The notes: generated by a model not told the origin, from the letters alone. A stretch of 64,000 nt of DNA from DFXE01 sp032054765 (GCA_032054765.1 DAMBSC010000011.1:124001-188000), one strand, 5' to 3'. Shown: positions 17,438 through 26,417, numbered from the stretch's first letter. Numbers and translations: made by a program.

Positions 17438-18916
17438 ATGAAACATCCTTTATATATTCACAATACACTAACCAGGGAGAAAGAACAGTTTATCCCGTTG
17501 CATGAACCCCATGTGGGTATGTATGTTTGCGGGCCGACAGTTTATGGAGATGCTCATCTGGGACATGCGCGTCCGGCAATAACGTTTGATTTATTATTCC
17601 GTTATCTCACTCACTTGGGATATAAGGTTCGATATGTAAGAAACATCACTGATGTGGGGCATTTGGAACATGATGCCGACGATGGTGAAGACAAAATAGC
17701 GAAGAAAGCACGGCTGGAGCAACTGGAGCCTATGGAAGTTGTGCAATACTACCTTAATCGCTACAGAAAGGCAATGGATGCGTTAAATGTGCTTCCTCCC
17801 AGTATCGAACCTCATGCCTCCGGTCATATTATCGAACAAATCGAGCTGGTGAAGGAAATCCTTGACAAGGGTTATGCCTATGAAAGTGAAGGGTCAGTCT
17901 ACTTTGATGTTGAGAAATATAATAAGGAATATAAATACGGTATCCTGTCCGGACGTAATATTGAAGATATGCTTAGTACGACTCGTGAACTGGAAGGGCA
18001 GGAGGAGAAGCGTAATTCTATAGATTTTGCCTTATGGAAACAAGCAAAACCTGAACATATCATGCGTTGGCCATCACCGTGGAGCAACGGTTTCCCCGGC
18101 TGGCATTGCGAATGTACGGCAATGGGAAAGAAATACCTCGGTAAGCATTTCGATATCCATGGTGGTGGTATGGATCTGATATTCCCACATCATGAATGTG
18201 AGATTGCACAAGCTGTAGCATCGCAAGGAGACGATATGGTTCATTACTGGATGCATAATAATATGATAACGGTTAATGGCCAGAAGATGGGTAAATCGTT
18301 AGGTAACTTTATAACGCTTGATGAGTTTTTTACAGGCGAACACGAGATGCTTACACAGGCATATTCCGCTATGACTATTCGCTTCTTTATATTACAAGCG
18401 CATTACAGAAGTACGGTAGACTTTAGTAATGAAGCGCTGCAAGCTTCGGAAAAAGGCTTATCCCGTTTAATGGATGCATATAATAATTTGGGTAAAATAA
18501 AAGGTGCAAATAAAAGTGATAATTCCGAGTATGTTGCAGGGTTACATACAAGATGTTATGAAGCAATAAATGATGACTTAAACTCTGCAATGGTTATAGG
18601 TGTTTTGTTCGAGGCAGCTCATCAGATAAATAGAGCAAAGAATAATGAGATAAATTTATCAGAAAGGGATTTATCAAAATTACGTGATCTTTTTGATGTT
18701 TATTTCTTCAAAATATTAGGTATGAAAGACCAAGCTACTGCTTCAGGTGATAATTACGAAGCCTTTGGAAAAGCAATGGACCTGTTATTAACGATACGAC
18801 AGGAAGCAAAAGCAAACAAAGACTGGGCTACTTCCGATAAGATACGCAATGAACTTACAGCAATGGGTTTTGAAATAAAAGATACCAAAGACGGAGCTGA
18901 GTGGAAACTTAATTAA
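17438..18916 (+). CDS. cysS: Cysteine--tRNA ligase
   Basis: CysRS charges tRNA-Cys. The zinc ligand Cys31 (VCGPTVYG) is followed by the HIGH-like HLGH at 40-43. The second zinc region is GWHCECTAM plus FPHHECEIAQ, and the KMSKS loop is KMGKSLGN from about residue 283. Its 492 residues are normal. It closes a glsA-glsB-cysS run with 14-16 bp gaps. Its stop codon is embedded in the first heptamer of the repeat that follows. Confidence 0.97.
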   Translation: MKHPLYIHNTLTREKEQFIPLHEPHVGMYVCGPTVYGDAHLGHARPAITFDLLFRYLTHLGYKVRYVRNITDVGHLEHDADDGEDKIAKKARLEQLEPMEVVQYYLNRYRKAMDALNVLPPSIEPHASGHIIEQIELVKEILDKGYAYESEGSVYFDVEKYNKEYKYGILSGRNIEDMLSTTRELEGQEEKRNSIDFALWKQAKPEHIMRWPSPWSNGFPGWHCECTAMGKKYLGKHFDIHGGGMDLIFPHHECEIAQAVASQGDDMVHYWMHNNMITVNGQKMGKSLGNFITLDEFFTGEHEMLTQAYSAMTIRFFILQAHYRSTVDFSNEALQASEKGLSRLMDAYNNLGKIKGANKSDNSEYVAGLHTRCYEAINDDLNSAMVIGVLFEAAHQINRAKNNEINLSERDLSKLRDLFDVYFFKILGMKDQATASGDNYEAFGKAMDLLLTIRQEAKANKDWATSDKIRNELTAMGFEIKDTKDGAEWKLN

Positions 18917-18995
18917 CGATTAATGATTAACGGTTAACAGTTCACACCCAAGTAACTATATTAATCGTTAATCATTAATCGCTGATCGTTAAAAA
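18913..18995. repeat. Heptamer repeat in inverted arms between cysS and the thioesterase gene
   Basis: The left arm is TTAACGA, TTAATGA, TTAACGG, TTAACAG (18913-18940). The right arm is TTAATCG, TTAATCA, TTAATCG, CTGATCG, TTAAAAA (18961-18995). Segments 18917-18937 and 18961-18981 pair over 21 bp with one mismatch and a 23-nt loop. The left arm contains the cysS stop codon; the right arm ends at the next ATG. Confidence 0.85.
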
Positions 18996-18996
18996 T

Positions 18997-19404
18997 ATGA
19001 CAATACAAGAATTCTTAGAGGGCGATAAATTTGCTCTTCTGGCAGGAATAGAACTGTTGGAAGTAGGCGATGGTTGTGCAAAGGCACGGATGGAAATTAA
19101 ACCTGAACACCTTAACGGCGGCGGAGTATGCCAGGGAGGTGCGGTATTTACATTGGCCGATTTGGCTTTTGCCGCAGCTACAAATAGTCATGGTAAGCTT
19201 ACCTTTTCCATAAACTCAACCATCAACTTCTTTAAATCAGAGAGTAAAGGTTTCTTATATGCCGAAGCAAAAGAAGTCTTTAACCACAAACGTCTGTCAA
19301 ATTGCGAAGTGAATGTGACGAATGAGTCAGGGGAACTGATAGCAACGTTTAGCGGGACAGGCTATCGTAAGGATATTGAACTGCCCTTTAAGCCTATTGT
19401 TTAG
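18997..19404 (+). CDS. PaaI-family hotdog-fold thioesterase
   Basis: This 135-residue single hotdog domain contains MEIKPEHLNGGGVCQGGAVFTLADLAFAAATNSHGK, the PaaI-type helix-start signature with the catalytic aspartate in TLADLAF, and a late IATFSGTGYRKD strand. Such enzymes hydrolyse acyl-CoA thioesters; the substrate is unknown. It converges on the DUF3108 gene and the two reading frames overlap by 11 bp at their 3' ends. Confidence 0.9.
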   Translation: MTIQEFLEGDKFALLAGIELLEVGDGCAKARMEIKPEHLNGGGVCQGGAVFTLADLAFAAATNSHGKLTFSINSTINFFKSESKGFLYAEAKEVFNHKRLSNCEVNVTNESGELIATFSGTGYRKDIELPFKPIV

Positions 19405-20302
19405 GAATTTCAATCCGACTGGTAAGCGGATGTTTGAGATTTTTAGATGATTTGTAGTAAGCCTCCATCGCGCCTATCTTCAGCTTAGCACGCATTTTAA
19501 CGGGGATATGATTTTCATCATCCCCGATCCATATTTCCATAGCTTCTCTACTTTCCGTGAAAGCAGCGTCATAGATATCAATAACGAACAGACGGGTACT
19601 GAACTTTACATTATCCCGTTCAACAATTCGCTGCCCTTCATATCTATATTGTACTTTGATCAAACTTTTACCCATACCTACTTCCAGGGGATATTGAACG
19701 CCTATGTCCAGATCTTCCCAATCGAAAGACCGGGCATACATAAACGATCCTAACAGATCAAGTGTACACTCACCACCGATAAGCACCGTATCCGCTTTCA
19801 CTCTGTTCTTATTTTTACGGATCGAATGGATGTATGTTTTATTATCTTTATAGGTATAGGTCAGATCATCCATCTCATAATAACCACCTTCATTCGTTCT
19901 TTTTCCGCTGTATAGCAGTCGTGGATTATCCTTAGTCATATAGTTCTGCATGGTATCCCGTATACTGAAAACCTTATCAACCATGCCAGAGGTATTGATT
20001 AATACCCTGATATGCCATGCCGGAGTATTGTTATATCTTGAATCTTTTATGGTCATGGAGGCTGTTCCGGCTTTAGGCATTAATAAACCCCATTTGAAGT
20101 AAACATCGTAGTTTACCCGCTCTCCATCTGTGAAGATCTTGTTTTGATGTAAACATTGAGCTTGTGCTTGGTTCGTGAAACAGGCAATAAAAAGGAAAAG
20201 CGTACAAACAATTAGTTTAAAAACGCATACCTCCTCCCGGCATATTTTGTCTTGAGCTGCCGGACGATTGCCTTGAACTTCCGGATGATTGTCTTCCTTC
20301 AT
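19394..20302 (-). CDS. DUF3108 domain-containing exported protein
   Basis: This protein has a hydrophobic export signal (FKLIVCTLFLFIACFTNQAQA) followed by a DUF3108 domain (GERVNYDVYFKWGLLMPKAGTASM, YELDDLTYTY-like strands, IDIYDAAFTES). It is probably a periplasmic or outer-membrane-associated beta-sandwich; its function is unknown. The start is odd: no ATG, GTG or TTG lies just before the signal sequence in frame. The first ATG is at 20302, which gives 302 residues with a 28-residue charged extension and an 86-bp overlap with the upstream gene. A non-standard ATT start near 20212 is possible. Confidence 0.75.
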   Translation of the reverse strand: MKEDNHPEVQGNRPAAQDKICREEVCVFKLIVCTLFLFIACFTNQAQAQCLHQNKIFTDGERVNYDVYFKWGLLMPKAGTASMTIKDSRYNNTPAWHIRVLINTSGMVDKVFSIRDTMQNYMTKDNPRLLYSGKRTNEGGYYEMDDLTYTYKDNKTYIHSIRKNKNRVKADTVLIGGECTLDLLGSFMYARSFDWEDLDIGVQYPLEVGMGKSLIKVQYRYEGQRIVERDNVKFSTRLFVIDIYDAAFTESREAMEIWIGDDENHIPVKMRAKLKIGAMEAYYKSSKNLKHPLTSRIEIPKQ

Positions 20303-22157
20303 CTCTGTAATCTCTTTTTTGTTTGGTTACTTCTTTTGGTTTATTCTTTGTTATGTCTAACGGTTTTTGTTTAGTAAATGGAGTAGAACGAATATCCCAG
20401 GTCTCTTCTATCTGCCAGTTCTTTCTGATTTCGAATACTCTGGGGTAATAGATGACTGTTTCGGGTTGCTTTTTCTCCGCGTAATTGCCCGTATCCCATA
20501 TGAAATTATCATTCTCATCCAGAATAATGCGCGCGTAATATTTATCCGGTTTCAGGTCCATAAACAGTACACCTTCGCCTTCCACTTTGGCTTTCTTCAC
20601 TGGAGCATCGCTACTGTTTAGTATCTCCACAAAAGCAGGCATGGTATCTCTGCCGTTTATATAGATGTATAAATGGCCGTATTCATCGTCAGACTTTATC
20701 TTAAATGTCTGATTAAATCCATTGTTCCATTTGGCATAAATGCTGTAGATAGATGCGGAGTCGACCTCCAGTTTGTATTCTTCGCCGTATTTCCAGGGAC
20801 GGCTAATGAAGAAGCCTAATGAATTTAATGTATCAGGATAGAAGTCGAAGTCAACCGGTGTCCAAATGGTATCTATCTTTTGCTCCATAAAAAAAAGATC
20901 TTTGTCGATATCCAGTACCGGTTCATCGAATACCACTGTGATGGTATCAAACACATCCATAGAGCCGGGGGCGTCGATATTCATACCCAGGAAGACGATC
21001 GGTTCGGGTTCATCATCCTTCTTTTTCTTTTTAGGTTCCGGACGTTTACGCATGGCTAACGTCAGGGTATCCGTTTGCGGATGCAATATGTTTAAAGAAT
21101 CACTTTTAGGATAAGTGACTTCTATCTTTAATGTATCAAGACCCCATACCTCCGGTTCAGTCAGCCAGTAACGAACTGCTTTATCTTCTTCTGCCCACTG
21201 GGGAAGATACCAGTTCGCATCCACCGGGGTAAAGTTTAACGGAATAGGATCGGGGATGGTATCGAGCGGTGCGTTGAAACGCAGGGTAAACATATTTTCC
21301 TGAGCCCGTTCGGGGCGAAGGATATACTGGCGTTGGAATTTTTCCTTGAAAAGTCTCAATTCTAAGTTATCCGGCATGAAGCGGGTATAGTCAACTGTTT
21401 TGATCGTATCTACCGTGAGGGAATCTTTCCAGATGGTATCTTGCCGGGAAGTAAACTCAAAAGTCGGGACTATCAGCGAGTCACAAAAGGCTATATCTTC
21501 GTTCGGATTGTCAAACATATAATCCCGGTTCGCGTCTTTTAATGCGAATACCCGATAGGTTCCCGGCGCTATGTTTCGTATTACGAACTTTCCTTTGTCA
21601 TTCGTTCTCGACGTGCGGACAAACGGAAGCTTCACAAAAGCAGAGTCGTCCAGATTACGATGCAGACCGATCGTAATACCGGGCATGGGTTCCAGATCTT
21701 CGGCATTCAGAAGATAACCTGAAACTTCCAGCGAGTCGATCACATCACCTGTTGAGAAAGCAAACGTAAAGTTCTCGAAAATGTTATTCTCATTATTATC
21801 ACCAATGGAATTGGTGAAGTCGATAGTGTAGGTGGTGTTTTCCTGTAGTGTATCTCTTAATTCAACAACTGCTTTTTTGCCAGATGCACGGATAACAGGC
21901 ATTTGCTTCTGTGGAGGGGTGATTATCACATTTTCACTGGGCTTATCTATCTGAATAAGCTCATCAAAAAGTATTTCAATCTTCTTCCCTTTATAATTTA
22001 CCTGATTAGGTTTGGGTGTGCTGCTCACAAATTTAGGCGGATTTTCGTCGTACGGACCTCCATTCGGTGTTCCTATATTGGCACATGAATAGATAAGTAC
22101 AGAAGATAATAAACCGACTAATACCTGTATCTTTTTGCTTAATTGTTGAATTTTCAT
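20217..22157 (-). CDS. Large lipoprotein with N-terminal SbsA Ig-like (Big_5) domain
   Basis: This 646-residue protein has a lipoprotein signal with lipobox IYSC (Cys25). An Ig-like domain follows at about residues 40-135 (PPKFVSSTPKPNQVNYKGKKIEILFDELIQ, TFAFSTGDVIDS). Next come a carboxypeptidase-regulatory-like module (about 140-215, GKFVIRNIAPGTYRVFALKDANRD), further beta-rich repeats, a lysine-rich patch KKKKKDDEPEP and a Ser/Gly/Gln-rich C-terminus. It is probably a surface or periplasmic structural lipoprotein. It overlaps the DUF3108 frame at its 3' end, suggesting coupled expression. Confidence 0.85.
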   Translation of the reverse strand: MKIQQLSKKIQVLVGLLSSVLIYSCANIGTPNGGPYDENPPKFVSSTPKPNQVNYKGKKIEILFDELIQIDKPSENVIITPPQKQMPVIRASGKKAVVELRDTLQENTTYTIDFTNSIGDNNENNIFENFTFAFSTGDVIDSLEVSGYLLNAEDLEPMPGITIGLHRNLDDSAFVKLPFVRTSRTNDKGKFVIRNIAPGTYRVFALKDANRDYMFDNPNEDIAFCDSLIVPTFEFTSRQDTIWKDSLTVDTIKTVDYTRFMPDNLELRLFKEKFQRQYILRPERAQENMFTLRFNAPLDTIPDPIPLNFTPVDANWYLPQWAEEDKAVRYWLTEPEVWGLDTLKIEVTYPKSDSLNILHPQTDTLTLAMRKRPEPKKKKKDDEPEPIVFLGMNIDAPGSMDVFDTITVVFDEPVLDIDKDLFFMEQKIDTIWTPVDFDFYPDTLNSLGFFISRPWKYGEEYKLEVDSASIYSIYAKWNNGFNQTFKIKSDDEYGHLYIYINGRDTMPAFVEILNSSDAPVKKAKVEGEGVLFMDLKPDKYYARIILDENDNFIWDTGNYAEKKQPETVIYYPRVFEIRKNWQIEETWDIRSTPFTKQKPLDITKNKPKEVTKQKRDYRDEGRQSSGSSRQSSGSSRQNMPGGGMRF

Positions 22158-22180
22158 TCAGATAATTCTGTTTAACCTGA

Positions 22181-22188
22181 CAAAAATA
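22181..22188 (-). promoter_or_regulatory. Candidate -7 box for the Ig-like lipoprotein gene
   Basis: On the minus strand the sequence is TATTTTTG, matching TAnnTTTG, 23 bp before the ATG at 22157. No convincing -33 TTTG is seen. Confidence 0.35.
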
Positions 22189-22236
22189 GATAATTTCCTG
22201 AGATTCTTCTCATTCAGACTGTGCTTTTAAATGTAT

Positions 22237-23508
22237 TTACATATTTACTCGTTTTAATAAACCAAAGCCAATCCGGCAATAGAGGCATTTCTTTTTTTCG
22301 CAATATTCTCTTTTTAATTGGATAAGAGCCTGCGTGTCTCCGGCGTGATAAACCTTGATCCCTGCTCCGCAAAATAGTGATATAATGGTATTTTTCTCCG
22401 GTGGAATATTTTCAAGGAGTGTGATGGCGCGGTCTGTATATTCAGGTAATTTATTCTTTTTCCCAAATGCAAACAGTAAAGGTACTACAGTGTTGATTAG
22501 GATAATATTAAGCGCATTCTCGCCTAATAACTTTATTTTTGGGGATGAGCTATAACGAAAATGGTAATGTGTTTCCCAATAATCGGAAGGCTGGATACGG
22601 AAAAGATTTTTTATGTTTTCGGGGTTTTCTTCTTCTAACAGGACAGAAAAGAGAGTATCGTATCGGTGCCAGATAGCAGCTAACTGAGCTAACTTGATAT
22701 GAGGGAAGTTCACCGGGCGGACACGCATGCTTTTTAGTAATAATTCTTCCGGCGGTTGGAGCCCGAATTTATGTTTGAGGAATCTGTATTCCTGCTGTAA
22801 GAGATGATAATAGTGGCATATTTCTTTTTCTTCCAGCATTCCTGCCTGACCAAAAAGCATGGACTCGATTTGTGAACTGCTACTGCGTTGTTTTTGAATG
22901 TAACGGAACGGCAGGCTTTTGGCTAACCGTTCAAATGCGTCATTATTTATACCAAAACCGAAATTACGTGTTAGAGTTATATAAAAGACTTCGTTCCAGT
23001 CGTTGTCTGCTTTTTCGAGTAACCAGAAAATATCATCGGTTTTACGTTCCAGACGTTCGCTTAGAAGAGCGTTTATCCACGAAGTTAGGAAGACAGGCTC
23101 TAAGTCTTTAATATTGTAGAGACAGGGAATAAGTGTTTCCCTTGTGGTAAGCCAATCTATATTACGTTTGATTTGATCGGGGATATGAAGCACAAGTTGA
23201 GGGATACTTTCACCGTTACTTCTAAAAACCTCCCGGTCATCTTCTTTTACAAGATGAAGGATAACGGAGTCGTATGCCTTGTCTTTATGATGATTGTGGC
23301 GCATCCAATCCGAGGCTTTATCGTGTATTTCTATGCTTCCTGCCCAGGTTGTTTCGCCTATTTTAATCTTTGCATTAAAGAAATCGGGGCCTGCGTCTGT
23401 GTTATGTATACCGGTATCTATGACGGAAACAACGGCACCATCATTTGTTAGCAGTTTGGCAGGTGAATAAAGTTTATACTTCCAGACGTAATGTAGTATA
23501 TTTTCCAT
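22237..23508 (-). CDS. DUF2851 family protein
   Basis: This 423-residue protein matches the DUF2851 family of Bacteroidetes by its start (MENILHYVWKYKLY), the VIDTGIHNTDAGPDFFNAKIKIGETTWAGSIEIHDKASDW block at about 30-68, and the terminal cysteine-rich YCEKKKCLYCRIGFGLL. The N-terminal block resembles PD-(D/E)XK-like nuclease cores (GPDF...SIEIH), but I do not claim activity. It has no signal peptide, so it is cytoplasmic. It stands alone as a transcription unit with a -7 box 28 bp upstream. Confidence 0.88.
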   Translation of the reverse strand: MENILHYVWKYKLYSPAKLLTNDGAVVSVIDTGIHNTDAGPDFFNAKIKIGETTWAGSIEIHDKASDWMRHNHHKDKAYDSVILHLVKEDDREVFRSNGESIPQLVLHIPDQIKRNIDWLTTRETLIPCLYNIKDLEPVFLTSWINALLSERLERKTDDIFWLLEKADNDWNEVFYITLTRNFGFGINNDAFERLAKSLPFRYIQKQRSSSSQIESMLFGQAGMLEEKEICHYYHLLQQEYRFLKHKFGLQPPEELLLKSMRVRPVNFPHIKLAQLAAIWHRYDTLFSVLLEEENPENIKNLFRIQPSDYWETHYHFRYSSSPKIKLLGENALNIILINTVVPLLFAFGKKNKLPEYTDRAITLLENIPPEKNTIISLFCGAGIKVYHAGDTQALIQLKREYCEKKKCLYCRIGFGLLKRVNM

Positions 23509-23535
23509 GTTGTTTCAAGGTTAAGGTTTCTGATA

Positions 23536-23543
23536 CAAATATA
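23536..23543 (-). promoter_or_regulatory. Candidate -7 box for the DUF2851 gene
   Basis: The minus strand reads TATATTTG, a full match to TAnnTTTG, 27 bp before the ATG at 23508. The -33 element is not recognisable. Confidence 0.4.
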
Positions 23544-23599
23544 ACTAATTTTCTTTAGTTATAATGGCTTAAAACAGAGTAAATTTAGTCTTGTTTTTG

Positions 23600-23687
23600 T
23601 TGTCCGACGGCTGTCGGTCAACTAACTGACAGCCGTCGGACAAATAACCGACAGCCGTCGGCCAATTGGCTGACAACTGTCGGGCAA
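23600..23687. repeat. Four exact 22-bp palindromic units (array 2)
   Basis: Four contiguous 22-bp units (23600-23621, 23622-23643, 23644-23665, 23666-23687) each contain a GC-rich dyad close to CCGAC-rGCy-GTCGG and end in CAA. Alternate units carry complementary versions of the centre. There is no spacer between units. The array lies downstream of the last permease gene and upstream of the DUF2851 promoter. Confidence 0.92.
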
Positions 23688-23751
23688 TAAAGAACTAACG
23701 ATGTTATTAATTATCAGCCTTTATCTATGAATAAGATTATTAATAAATTAA

Positions 23752-25044
23752 TTACTCGTAATGTAAGGCTTCTGCCGGAGCTAAGCTTGAAGCTTTGCGG
23801 GCCGGAAGCCATATGGCGGCCATAATAACAAGTCCCATCAGTAACCAGGTCAGGATATTTGTTATCAGGAAGCGAAGGATTTTCTTTTGAGGCAGATAAA
23901 CTAAGGAGGAATTATTATCACCTATCGTGGGAATAAGGTCGGCATGAACAAACTGCCATTCAAGGAATAAAGCGGGAAGAGTGATGATAGCAAGTAAACA
24001 AAGTCCCTCGACCATTAATAATGTACTGATACTTTTGCGGGATGATCCTAAAGCCATTCGTAAACCAATCTCTTCGCGACGTATATTTACACGGTACCAA
24101 AATGTACCGATTACGCACAAGAGTACATTGATTAGAAAGAAGATCATCAGATAAAAACGAACCCGTTCGGCGGTATTGTAGCCGTATGCTTCATTCAGGT
24201 TATAGATATTTTCATTATAAGAGTTTATATGCAGGAAATAAAAGTTTCCGATACGAAGGGAGTTCTCCATATCCTGTTTGAAGGTTGAAAGGTAGTTTCC
24301 GCCTGTCGTCGTTGGATCTATCCTTACGGATATCTCGGCATCAGAGATTGTTGAAGCGTCGATAGGTCTTTTTTTATAACAGATTGCTTCGGGATAATCT
24401 ATTCCAAAACGTTTTATATTATCAACTATTCCGACTATTTCATAGGTATTATCGGGATGATTACTTTCTTTAAGATATTTACCGATGGCATTCCCCTCCG
24501 GAAAGAATTGGGAAGCCGCCAGTTGATTGATAACGACAGCATCCGGCTTCTCCCATTCAAAATCATGAGTTGATACCTTTTTCTCTCCGTTACCGGTAGT
24601 ATATCCGAATACATTAAAAAAGTCGGTTTCCGGATTAATAAGCAGGATACGCATACCATGCATTTGATTTGTATCGGCAACGCTTATGAAACTGTTAGTA
24701 CTTATACCGTCATTTCCAGGTGCTGCATTCTCAAATGAAACGGATACGTCGGTTATTCCCGGGTAGGAACGGATATGGTTAAGTATACGGGCGTAGTGGG
24801 CTTCAACGTTTTCCGGCTTGCCTTCTTCATCGTTGTATTCAGGATGATCTTCAGGGAATTGTGTGATTCTCACCTGATAGGTATTATTGGTGTCCTGATA
24901 CGACGGGATACTTTTATTATAGGTAACGACAAAGAAGTAGTCGACTAAGTACCAAAGGACACAAAATACTAATAAAAGCTCCATAGCGATCCAGAGATTA
25001 CTTTTCTTCCGGTTCATCAACTGAGTAAATAATGACTTAAGCAT
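23752..25044 (-). CDS. ABC transporter permease, FtsX/MacB type (pair 2, subunit B')
   Basis: This 430-residue permease has a first helix at about 17-39 (LWIAMELLLVFCVLWYLVDYFFVV), a periplasmic MacB-like domain, and three C-terminal FtsX helices. These include the conserved NIRREEIGLRMALGSSRKSI coupling segment and a final PARKASSLAPAEALHYE. It is paralogous to the permease at 26418, with the same start pattern (ML..L..QL.NRKK.N.W). It ends the cluster and starts 5 bp after its pair partner. Confidence 0.9.
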   Translation of the reverse strand: MLKSLFTQLMNRKKSNLWIAMELLLVFCVLWYLVDYFFVVTYNKSIPSYQDTNNTYQVRITQFPEDHPEYNDEEGKPENVEAHYARILNHIRSYPGITDVSVSFENAAPGNDGISTNSFISVADTNQMHGMRILLINPETDFFNVFGYTTGNGEKKVSTHDFEWEKPDAVVINQLAASQFFPEGNAIGKYLKESNHPDNTYEIVGIVDNIKRFGIDYPEAICYKKRPIDASTISDAEISVRIDPTTTGGNYLSTFKQDMENSLRIGNFYFLHINSYNENIYNLNEAYGYNTAERVRFYLMIFFLINVLLCVIGTFWYRVNIRREEIGLRMALGSSRKSISTLLMVEGLCLLAIITLPALFLEWQFVHADLIPTIGDNNSSLVYLPQKKILRFLITNILTWLLMGLVIMAAIWLPARKASSLAPAEALHYE

Positions 25045-25049
25045 ACCGA

Positions 25050-26345
25050 TCAGGAGTTTGAAGTTAATGAATAAATTATCTCACGACGCGATGCACGCCA
25101 TGCCGGAATAAACGCAGAGAGTAAGTTGAGTACGAAGCAAATAATAAGTGCAATGCAGAATACCGGCAGATTAATCAGCATAGCAGGTGTGAATATCACA
25201 TCTGTGGCAATATCGGCATAACGGCCACCTCCCACCAACTGCAAAACCCATTGGCTATTTATTAAAACAAAAAGATAAGAGAAAAGAAGTCCTACTATGC
25301 CGCCAAGCAAGGTAAAAAGAAAGTTTTCAGTCAGTATTTGATTTAACAGATTAGTCGTCCTCGCTCCGAAGGCTCGTCGTATTCCTGTTTCTGCTAAACG
25401 ACGTTCCATACGTGACTCTGTCATGCCTGATAAACTAACGGCAGGGATAAGTAATAATATAAAGAAGATCACTCCATAGAATATAAGTATCCAGCTAAAC
25501 TTAAAGTCTTTTATACCTCTTATCCGGAGAACGCTTTGCCACTGATTGTCGGGTTGCCCGTATACGGAAAATACCAGACCTTCCAGACTCTGATCGAAAC
25601 GATGGATATTGTCGAGTGCTTCCTGTCTAACCTTCTCTAATTCGCTAGCGGACGGAGCTAACATAAATGCATAGAACGAGCCTAATGTCTGGTTCCTACC
25701 GAAAGCCCAGTCATAATCGGGGTCTACCGTGTAAGGTACCCAAAGTTGCGCGTATGTTGTTTCAGTGACGGAAGAAACGTCTTTCACAACTCCGCTGACA
25801 CGGTAGTTTCGAAAATCAAGACTGATGTATTCTCCTGTTACATCGGTTCGACGGAATACTCTTTTAGCCAACGATTCACTTATTACTGCGGTATGTATTC
25901 CTGACTGCATATCGGCTTCCGTAAAAGGTTTCCCGTCAATAAATCGGAAAGGAAACACTGTCCAGAAAGAGGTATCTATGAACTTAACTTTAACAGGTAG
26001 TTGCTCCTTGCTTCCGACAGGTTGTACGTAATTGGCGTCAAATGTATTGTGAATACCTGTGACCGCTTCAGCGGTTTTCAAAGAGTAAAAGCATTTTTCA
26101 ACCGTCGAATATGCCAATTGGCTGGCGCTCATTCCTCCATTTTCATAAAATTCCGCTGCGTTTTTAACGCAAAGCACCCGACTACGATTTAATTCAGGAT
26201 AAATATTTGCGATTTTTACATAGAAAACAATGGACAATACCATTACTACCATAATGGATAACCCGGTTCCCAAAATGTAGATCGAACTGAACAGTTTTTC
26301 TTGTTTCAGCAGATTCAACGCTTGTTTTAAATAAAGTAATATCAT
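25050..26345 (-). CDS. ABC transporter permease, FtsX/MacB type (pair 2, subunit A')
   Basis: This 431-residue permease starts MILLYLKQALNLLKQEKLFSSIYILGTGLSI. It has a helix at about 20-45, a MacB_PCD-like periplasmic domain (AVISESLAKRVFRRTDVTGEYISLDFRNYRVSGVVKDV), and a C-terminal FtsX region with RMERRLAETGIRRAFGARTTNLLNQIL and RASRREIIYSL. It is paralogous to the permease at 27724. A 63-bp block of heptamer repeats separates it from the first permease pair, which may alter expression of pair 2 relative to pair 1. Confidence 0.9.
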   Translation of the reverse strand: MILLYLKQALNLLKQEKLFSSIYILGTGLSIMVVMVLSIVFYVKIANIYPELNRSRVLCVKNAAEFYENGGMSASQLAYSTVEKCFYSLKTAEAVTGIHNTFDANYVQPVGSKEQLPVKVKFIDTSFWTVFPFRFIDGKPFTEADMQSGIHTAVISESLAKRVFRRTDVTGEYISLDFRNYRVSGVVKDVSSVTETTYAQLWVPYTVDPDYDWAFGRNQTLGSFYAFMLAPSASELEKVRQEALDNIHRFDQSLEGLVFSVYGQPDNQWQSVLRIRGIKDFKFSWILIFYGVIFFILLLIPAVSLSGMTESRMERRLAETGIRRAFGARTTNLLNQILTENFLFTLLGGIVGLLFSYLFVLINSQWVLQLVGGGRYADIATDVIFTPAMLINLPVFCIALIICFVLNLLSAFIPAWRASRREIIYSLTSNS

Positions 26346-26349
26346 TTTT

Positions 26350-26412
26350 TTAATGATTAATGATTAATTATTAGTGGTTAGTGATTAATCACTTATCGTT
26401 AATCACTAATCA
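26350..26412. repeat. Nine consecutive heptamers between the two permease pairs
   Basis: The block reads TTAATGA, TTAATGA, TTAATTA, TTAGTGG, TTAGTGA, TTAATCA, CTTATCG, TTAATCA, CTAATCA without interruption. Segments 26376-26388 and 26399-26411 pair over 13 bp (one G/T) around a 10-nt loop. It fills nearly the whole 72-bp gap inside the ABC operon. Confidence 0.88.
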
Positions 26413-26417
26413 TTCTT

